From Rhodospirillales bacterium BBD 1991-14 (GTDB lineage Bacteria; Pseudomonadota; Alphaproteobacteria; Kiloniellales; Kiloniellaceae): a stretch of 64,000 nucleotides of DNA. Shown here piece after piece: positions 58,290 through 64,000 of the stretch. The stretch's first letter is position 1, and every line of letters starts with the position of its first letter. The position numbers and the translations under genes were made by a program. Under the pieces are notes generated by a model. It was not told where the DNA came from, made no database searches, and saw only the letters and a program-made list of their open reading frames with translations. The stretch lies in NCBI GenBank assembly GCA_001657395.1, contig LYSY01000003.1:62001-126000 (forward strand). The letters run 5' to 3'.

Positions 58290-58991
58290 CTACTTGATCT
58301 GATGCGTCAACTGCGGAACCAGGCCGCCGGCCTTGCGGCTGTAGTCGGCCAGGGCGCGGCGGCCGCCGGCGGCGAAAACAGCCACGGCGGAGAGCAGTTC
58401 GCGAAGCTGCTTGGCGCTGCGCGCATCGAAGGTGCAGAAGGCGCCGCCGCTCAGGCGGGCAATCTGCTGAAAGGCCTTGCGGGAGACCGGGTCGCTGCCT
58501 TCGTGAAACATGAAGCAGGGCACGCCCAGCAAACCGAGTTCGCCGGCCAGGTGACCGAGGTGGTCAATGTCCTCCTCCATCGCGTCGCCGACGAAAACCA
58601 GGGCCGAGACCTTCTTGGTCTTGGTCTCCCTGACCGCCCGCTGCAGCACCTTGCCGATCTGGGTGCGCCCGGCCAGACAGAACACGCTGGTCATGAAGCG
58701 CAGCAGCTCCGAAGAGCGGCCGACCCAGGGGCTGGCCTTGCACTCGCCGAAACCGCGGTAATAGATCAACTGCACCTCGAGACCGCCCAGGGTCTCGGTC
58801 TCCTTGAACATCTCGGCCTGCAGGTGAGAGGCCTGATCCCAGGTGGGCTCCCGGCTGGCGGTGGCGTCCATGGCAAAAATGAGCCGCCCGCGCGCCTCAG
58901 AGCTGGGCGGCGCGGTCGTCGCGACCTTGCGCAGAAAGGCATCGACCTCCGACCCAGTCGATACCTTCGGCAGTTTTGGGTCCTTTGCCAT
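58290..58991 (-). CDS. VWA domain-containing protein
   Basis: LIFAMDATASREPTWDQASHLQAEMF (MIDAS-like DxTxS), TQIGKVLQRAV, ALVFVGDAMEED. Confidence 0.88.
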   Translation of the reverse strand: MAKDPKLPKVSTGSEVDAFLRKVATTAPPSSEARGRLIFAMDATASREPTWDQASHLQAEMFKETETLGGLEVQLIYYRGFGECKASPWVGRSSELLRFMTSVFCLAGRTQIGKVLQRAVRETKTKKVSALVFVGDAMEEDIDHLGHLAGELGLLGVPCFMFHEGSDPVSRKAFQQIARLSGGAFCTFDARSAKQLRELLSAVAVFAAGGRRALADYSRKAGGLVPQLTHQIK

Positions 58992-59142
58992 TCTTCCTCG
59001 GCGCTTCTTGAACCGGCCTCGCGGGGGCCGAAGCAGCCGAACCCGCCATTCTTACCTAGTGTCGCGCAGAGATTTTGCCAATCCGGGCAATATCCTGTCC
59101 CGCCTGGGCGGGCAATTCAATGCCCGCTTCGAAAGCCCCGAT

Positions 59143-61221
59143 CTAGGCGGGTTTCAGCCAGACAGCCGTATCGTGGAAGACAGCGCCCCCCGCGGGCGGG
59201 CCGGGATCGGCGGAAATCAGCAGGTTGATCCCCTTCCCCTCCTCGAAGGCGCTGTTCGGCCAGACGCTCTCCACCACAACCACATCGGGCTGCAGGCCGT
59301 CGAAAAGCTCAACCGCGATCACCAGGGACCCCAGATCGTTGCCGATCCTCAGGCGCCCGCCCTCCTCCACGCCCAGGGCCTTTGCCGCCGCGGGATGGAT
59401 CAGAATGGTCGGCCTGTCTTCACGTTTCTGCGAGCCCGGGGTCTCGGTGAAGCTGGTGTTCAGGAAAGACCGTGCCGGCGCGGCCACCAGGCGGAAGGGA
59501 TGCCGCGCCGTCGCGCAGTCATAGGCCTCGCTGTAGCCCGGCATGGACGGCATGGCGGCGAAGTCGGGACCGTAGGCCGCCCAGTCGGCCTTGAAATGGA
59601 ACCGCCGGTCGGCGTGGCCGAAGCCGTTCAGAAAGTGCATGTCGTCGTAGGACAGGGCGCAGTCGTGCCAGTGGGCAGCGTGGATCGTCTCGGCGTCGGG
59701 CAGACCCGAAGCTTTCAGCGTCTCGTCGATGAGATCCCAGGCGCCGAGCGTGAAACCGCGGTGCGCCGCCCCCAGCCGTCCGGCCAGGGCGCAGATGACC
59801 TCATGGTTGCTGCGGCAGGCGGCCAGGGGCTCGATCACTGCCTTGGTGACCTGCAGGTAGGTGTGGCCGCCGGCGACATAGACGTCATCGTGCTCCAGAA
59901 AGGTGGTGGCCGGCAGCACGACATCGGCCATGGCGGCCGTTTCGGTCATGAACTGCTCGTGCACGCAGGTGAAGAGATCGTCGCGGGCGAAGCCTTGCGC
60001 GACCTTGCCGCTTTCCGGGCAGACCACCATGGGATTGGTGTTCTGGATGAACAGCGCGGTCACCGACGGCCCGTCGCCCAGATCGCGGCGGTCACCGGTC
60101 AGGACCGGCCCGATGCGCGACTGGTCGAGCATACGGATGCTCTTATCGCGGACGTCCAGGCCCTGGATCAGGGTCTCGTCGAGACCGTAGATGCTGGACT
60201 GGCCCTGCATGGCCCCGCCGCCCCGGTGCTGCCAGGCCCCGGTCACCGTCGGCAGGCAGGCGACGGCATGGACGTTGCCGGCGCCGTTGCGCGCGCGCGA
60301 GAACCCGTAGCCGACGCGAATGTAGCTGCGCTTGGTGGCGCCGTAGAGACGGGCAAAATCGCGGATTTCCTGCACCGACAGGCCGGTGATCCCCGCCGCC
60401 CAGTCCGGCGTGCAGGCGGCAAAGTGGGCCTCAAGCTCGGCGTCCCAGTCGCTGTAGGCCTCCATGTAGGCCCGGTCGGCATAGCCTTCGGCCAGCAGCA
60501 CGGAAATCACCGCCGCAGCCAGCGCCCCGTCGGTCCCGGGCTTGAGCGCCAGATGCACGTCCGCCTGCTCGGCCGTACCGGTCCGGTAGGGATCCACGAC
60601 CACCAGCTTCGCCCCCCGCGCCTTGCGGGCGCGGGCTATGTGGGTCATGACGTTCACCTGGGTGCTGACCGGGTTGCCGCCCCAGACGACGATCAGGTCG
60701 GACTCGGCCATCTCCCGCGCGTCTACGCCACGTCTGACGCCGCAGGCGGCCTTCCAGCCGGTGGCCACAAGCGTGGTGCAGATGGTCGAATGCTGGCCCG
60801 AGTAACGCTTGGCGTGGCGCAACCGCTCGATGCCGTCGCGCTGTACGAGGCCCATCGTGCCGGCATAGAAGTACGGCCAGACCGCCTCGCTGCCGTGGCG
60901 CTGCTCGGCCTTCAGCAGACCTTCGGCCACGGCGTCCAGCGCCGCCTCCCAGGAGATCGGCTCGAAGGCTGAAATCCCCTCACCCTTGGGGCCGACCCGC
61001 CGCAGCGGCTGGGTCAAGCGGTCCGGGTGATGCACCCGCTCGGCATAGCGTGCCACCTTGGCGCAGACGACGCCGGCGGTGTAGTCGTTGCCGCGGGCCC
61101 CGCGCACCTTGCCGATCTTGGTTTCGGAAAGCTTTTCCACCTCCAGGGCGCAGACGCTGGGGCAGTCGTGCGGGCAGGTGGAGTGGAAGATCTGCGGCGC
61201 TTGGGAGGCGTCAAGGGGCAT
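59143..61221 (-). CDS. Molybdopterin-dependent oxidoreductase
   Basis: STCPHDCPSVCALEVE Fe-S motif, WGGNPVSTQVNVMTHIARARKARGAKLVVVDPYRTGTAEQADVHLALKPGTDGALA. Confidence 0.93.
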   Translation of the reverse strand: MPLDASQAPQIFHSTCPHDCPSVCALEVEKLSETKIGKVRGARGNDYTAGVVCAKVARYAERVHHPDRLTQPLRRVGPKGEGISAFEPISWEAALDAVAEGLLKAEQRHGSEAVWPYFYAGTMGLVQRDGIERLRHAKRYSGQHSTICTTLVATGWKAACGVRRGVDAREMAESDLIVVWGGNPVSTQVNVMTHIARARKARGAKLVVVDPYRTGTAEQADVHLALKPGTDGALAAAVISVLLAEGYADRAYMEAYSDWDAELEAHFAACTPDWAAGITGLSVQEIRDFARLYGATKRSYIRVGYGFSRARNGAGNVHAVACLPTVTGAWQHRGGGAMQGQSSIYGLDETLIQGLDVRDKSIRMLDQSRIGPVLTGDRRDLGDGPSVTALFIQNTNPMVVCPESGKVAQGFARDDLFTCVHEQFMTETAAMADVVLPATTFLEHDDVYVAGGHTYLQVTKAVIEPLAACRSNHEVICALAGRLGAAHRGFTLGAWDLIDETLKASGLPDAETIHAAHWHDCALSYDDMHFLNGFGHADRRFHFKADWAAYGPDFAAMPSMPGYSEAYDCATARHPFRLVAAPARSFLNTSFTETPGSQKREDRPTILIHPAAAKALGVEEGGRLRIGNDLGSLVIAVELFDGLQPDVVVVESVWPNSAFEEGKGINLLISADPGPPAGGAVFHDTAVWLKPA

Positions 61222-61330
61222 TGCGAACCGAAAACATAGCTGTGGCTGGCCCGATCCTACATGCCGGCTGCGCCGGCTTCAATCGAGGCAGCTGCCATAC
61301 TCAAACCGCGTCGGAGCAGCAGCCTGGCCG

Positions 61331-62383
61331 TTACCCGGCGTTGGACTGTTCAGGCTGATCAAGGCCGGCAACAAGGCGGCTTCCGCCCGATCCGGAGAGC
61401 CAGACCGCCAGGCCCGGCAATCCCGCCAGGATCGAACCCAGACCGAAAAGCACGGAAAGCGTCACGGCCTGGTCGGCACCAAGACCGACAGCCGCCAGCA
61501 TGGCGATGCTCGCCCCCTCCCGCACCCCCCAGCCGGCAAAGGAAACCGGCAGGAAGGTGATCAGGATGATGGCCGGAACGACGGCGGAGGCGGCCGCCAG
61601 CGGGAGCGTCAGCCCGAGGCCAACGGCAAGGGCGTAAAAGGCCAGAATCGAGCAGAGCTGCGCGACGGCGGAGAGCGCAAGCAGGATCAGGGAGAGCCGC
61701 GGCGCAAGAAGCACCTGCCGGGCGTCGCCGGCCATCGCCGCCAGCAGGCGCAGGATCGGGGCGACCAGGGGCAGCTTCCATAGACCGGGCGGGAGACGGT
61801 CGAGAAGACAAAGCACGGCAAGGCCGGCGAAGAGAATCGGCAGGCAGGCCAGCAGGACATAGGCCAGAACCGGCGGCGAGAGCGCGTCCGCCAGCCAGAC
61901 CACGCCGCCGGCCACCATCAGCACGAGGGCGACAAGCCCGGTGATGCGCTCCAGCATCACCCCGATGAAGGCCCGCTCGGCCGGTACGCCGTGGCGGCTG
62001 AGCAGCCAGATGCGCACCGCATCGCCGCCGATGGAGGTTGGCAGCATCTGGGTGAAAAAGCTGCCGACGAACATCAGGCCGAGAATGCGGGCAAAGGGCT
62101 GTGCGGGCCCGATCGCGCCGATCACCAGCCACCAGCGCAGGGCCGAGACCACCGCGATCGCGGCCAGGCTCGCCACGGCTGCCGCGCCGGCGACAGGCGA
62201 GAGCCCGGCGATCAGCCCGCCCACGGCCTCCAGATCGATGCTGCGGGCGACAAGCGCCAGCAACGCCAAAGAGACCGCCAGCTTCGCCAGCAGCGCCACG
62301 CGCCGCCGCAGCGGCGATGAGGCCGAGCTTCTTGCCTCGACTGACAGCATGGAATCCTTCCGCGTGACCACGTCCGGCAGCAT
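61331..62383 (-). CDS. Lysylphosphatidylglycerol synthase TM region / UPF0104 flippase-like protein
   Basis: Multi-pass; LGLMFVGSFFTQMLPTSIGGDAVRIWLLSRHGVPAERAFIGVMLERITGL, FLPVSFAGWGVREGASI. Confidence 0.9.
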   Translation of the reverse strand: MLPDVVTRKDSMLSVEARSSASSPLRRRVALLAKLAVSLALLALVARSIDLEAVGGLIAGLSPVAGAAAVASLAAIAVVSALRWWLVIGAIGPAQPFARILGLMFVGSFFTQMLPTSIGGDAVRIWLLSRHGVPAERAFIGVMLERITGLVALVLMVAGGVVWLADALSPPVLAYVLLACLPILFAGLAVLCLLDRLPPGLWKLPLVAPILRLLAAMAGDARQVLLAPRLSLILLALSAVAQLCSILAFYALAVGLGLTLPLAAASAVVPAIILITFLPVSFAGWGVREGASIAMLAAVGLGADQAVTLSVLFGLGSILAGLPGLAVWLSGSGGSRLVAGLDQPEQSNAG

Positions 62384-62445
62384 GATGCCGCCGCAGTGGT
62401 AAACAAATCTTCAGGATTGAGGCAGCCCGGCCGCCAAAGGCAGGG

Positions 62446-63090
62446 TCAGGCCAGAGACGCGAGGCTGCGGGCCAGGTTGGCGCGTGCCGGGGCCTCGAAG
62501 CGGGGCGCGAAGTGGTCGGAGAAATAGAGCCTCTCGCGGGCCAGGAAGCCCTCCAGGACCCGGCGCCGGCCCGCGCGGAAGGCCGCCGCGTCGACATGGG
62601 CGTACTCGCGCCGGATGGCGGCTTCGTAGGCCTCGAACGCCGCCCGCTCCGCCGCCAGGATCGAGAGATCCATATCGAGAAATAGCCGCGCGTCCTCCAA
62701 CCGGCCGCCAGTTAGACCCTCCCCGGCCAGATCTTCGGGCAGGCGGTGGCCCGCGGTCGCTTCCACCATCCCTGCGGCAGCCTCCAGGCTTTCGGGCGGC
62801 AGGACCCCGGCGCAGGCTTGGCGCAGCAGCGCGGCACTCCGCGCCTCGTTGTCCGTGGCCTGCGGGTCGTAGACGGCGTCGTGATAGTAGAGCGCCGCCT
62901 CGACGGCGGCCGGGTCTTCCAACCGGCCTCTCACCTCGGCGAAGAGACGCAGCAGCACTTCGACATGGGCCCAGGTGTGATAGTGGCGCTGCGGTTCGCC
63001 GTAGCGGTGGCGCAGATCCGCCATCAGTCGGTCCGGCAGCAGCGGGCTCATCCGCGGCGCGCCCACTGCCCAGCCCTCCCGCGCTCGCAT
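62446..63090 (-). CDS. HD-superfamily predicted metal-dependent hydrolase
   Basis: RHYHTWAHVEVLLRLFAEV, EAALYYHDAVYDPQATDNEARSAALL. Confidence 0.88.
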   Translation of the reverse strand: MRAREGWAVGAPRMSPLLPDRLMADLRHRYGEPQRHYHTWAHVEVLLRLFAEVRGRLEDPAAVEAALYYHDAVYDPQATDNEARSAALLRQACAGVLPPESLEAAAGMVEATAGHRLPEDLAGEGLTGGRLEDARLFLDMDLSILAAERAAFEAYEAAIRREYAHVDAAAFRAGRRRVLEGFLARERLYFSDHFAPRFEAPARANLARSLASLA

Positions 63091-63152
63091 AACCTTATCG
63101 TCCTGGTCGCTCTGGCCTTCCAGTAAGCTAACGGTGGCGCTCTCATACTCCG

Positions 63153-64000
63153 TCAGTTCCTGTTTTCAGGCTGATGGAAACTCAAGAAAGACCTCCGCAG
63201 TTCAATGATCGCTCCACTTGAGGCTTCATGGTATGGCGCTCGACTCCCTCCCTTCGGCCATGCGACTTCAACTGGACCGATCAGTATGCTGTCCTCTGAT
63301 TTGGGGATCCGAGTTTCATCGTCTCGATAGTACAGAATGACTCCTTCAACATCCGTCAGCGCGACCAAGGAGCCATCTGACTTTTGTACTGGATAGATAC
63401 TGAGCTGGGCATTTGCAGCTGTGCGGCCAGACATCGGTAGCGTTGGGCGGACCCGAGAGTCCATAGCTCCGCGCATGGCATACTGAAAATCGTAGCGATG
63501 CACCTTGAGTTCCTTGTGCAGAACTATCTCCAAGGGGGCCTCCAAGAATCGGGACCCGCCCCCCTGGCTGAGGACAGCGTCCAGCTCCGGAACCCTCCTC
63601 CAGTCCTCTTCTTCAGCAGCGATCAGGTAGTAGCCTGCGTAGTTCAGGTCCACCTTGGGGCGATGCCCTTCGGGATTTCCTTCGTAAATCGCCGTGCTCA
63701 TCACACCGAATTCGTTGGGCGAAGGGCTTGGCTTCAAGTTCGGGTCGTTTCTCAGCGTGATGCTCTTGAAGCGCACCCGCGAGCCCGGACGGTTCAGTGC
63801 GGCGAAGGAATGATAACCTTCCAGGACCTCCGGGTTGTCGGCATCCTCGGTCCAGAAGATCAGCGGTACGAAACCATCGGGAAAATCGGGAAAGGCTCTC
63901 CACTGCGGGGTGTCCGCCGGCTGCGGATGAGCAAATGCGTCGCAGAGTTTTGGAACAAGAACGATCACTCCCGAGCCATCGGGCAGACGGTGGGTCATCG
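63153..64000 (-). CDS. Hypothetical protein (likely continues beyond window)
   Basis: Open frame of 281 aa to the window edge; lower GC than neighbours; no recognised family. Confidence 0.55.
   Translation of the reverse strand, partial: MTHRLPDGSGVIVLVPKLCDAFAHPQPADTPQWRAFPDFPDGFVPLIFWTEDADNPEVLEGYHSFAALNRPGSRVRFKSITLRNDPNLKPSPSPNEFGVMSTAIYEGNPEGHRPKVDLNYAGYYLIAAEEEDWRRVPELDAVLSQGGGSRFLEAPLEIVLHKELKVHRYDFQYAMRGAMDSRVRPTLPMSGRTAANAQLSIYPVQKSDGSLVALTDVEGVILYYRDDETRIPKSEDSILIGPVEVAWPKGGSRAPYHEASSGAIIELRRSFLSFHQPENRN

Overview
GC-rich (by eye) alphaproteobacterial chromosome segment, probably Rhodospirillales-like (inferred from gene content and order). It is densely coding and mostly housekeeping: prfB, mrcA, an AMIN-type amidase, rne, accBC-aat, mlaD/NDUFA12, an RND efflux operon with MarR, a LacI/sugar ABC locus, lemA/M48, nrdJ, clpSA, a phasin, an Anbu-like protease, a DD-carboxypeptidase, pgm-ugd-galU and a molybdopterin oxidoreductase. 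I saw no rRNA, tRNA, CRISPR array, prophage or transposase. The best signals are sub-genic: (1) an intact prfB +1 programmed frameshift site that breaks the ORF call; (2) paired MarR operators, LacI palindromes, PhaR-type boxes, a FixK/FNR-like box before a CBS/PGM1-type ATP-grasp pair, and a CtrA-type box plus two NrdR-like boxes before nrdJ; (3) many short tandem duplications (10-16 bp units, mostly 12 bp) clustered at gene starts, stops and low-complexity coding segments; (4) a duplicated hairpin 3' of the phasin; (5) a GGT homologue lacking the TTH catalytic motif; (6) an Anbu-like protease without its usual partner genes. All family calls come from reading the translations; no database search was run.
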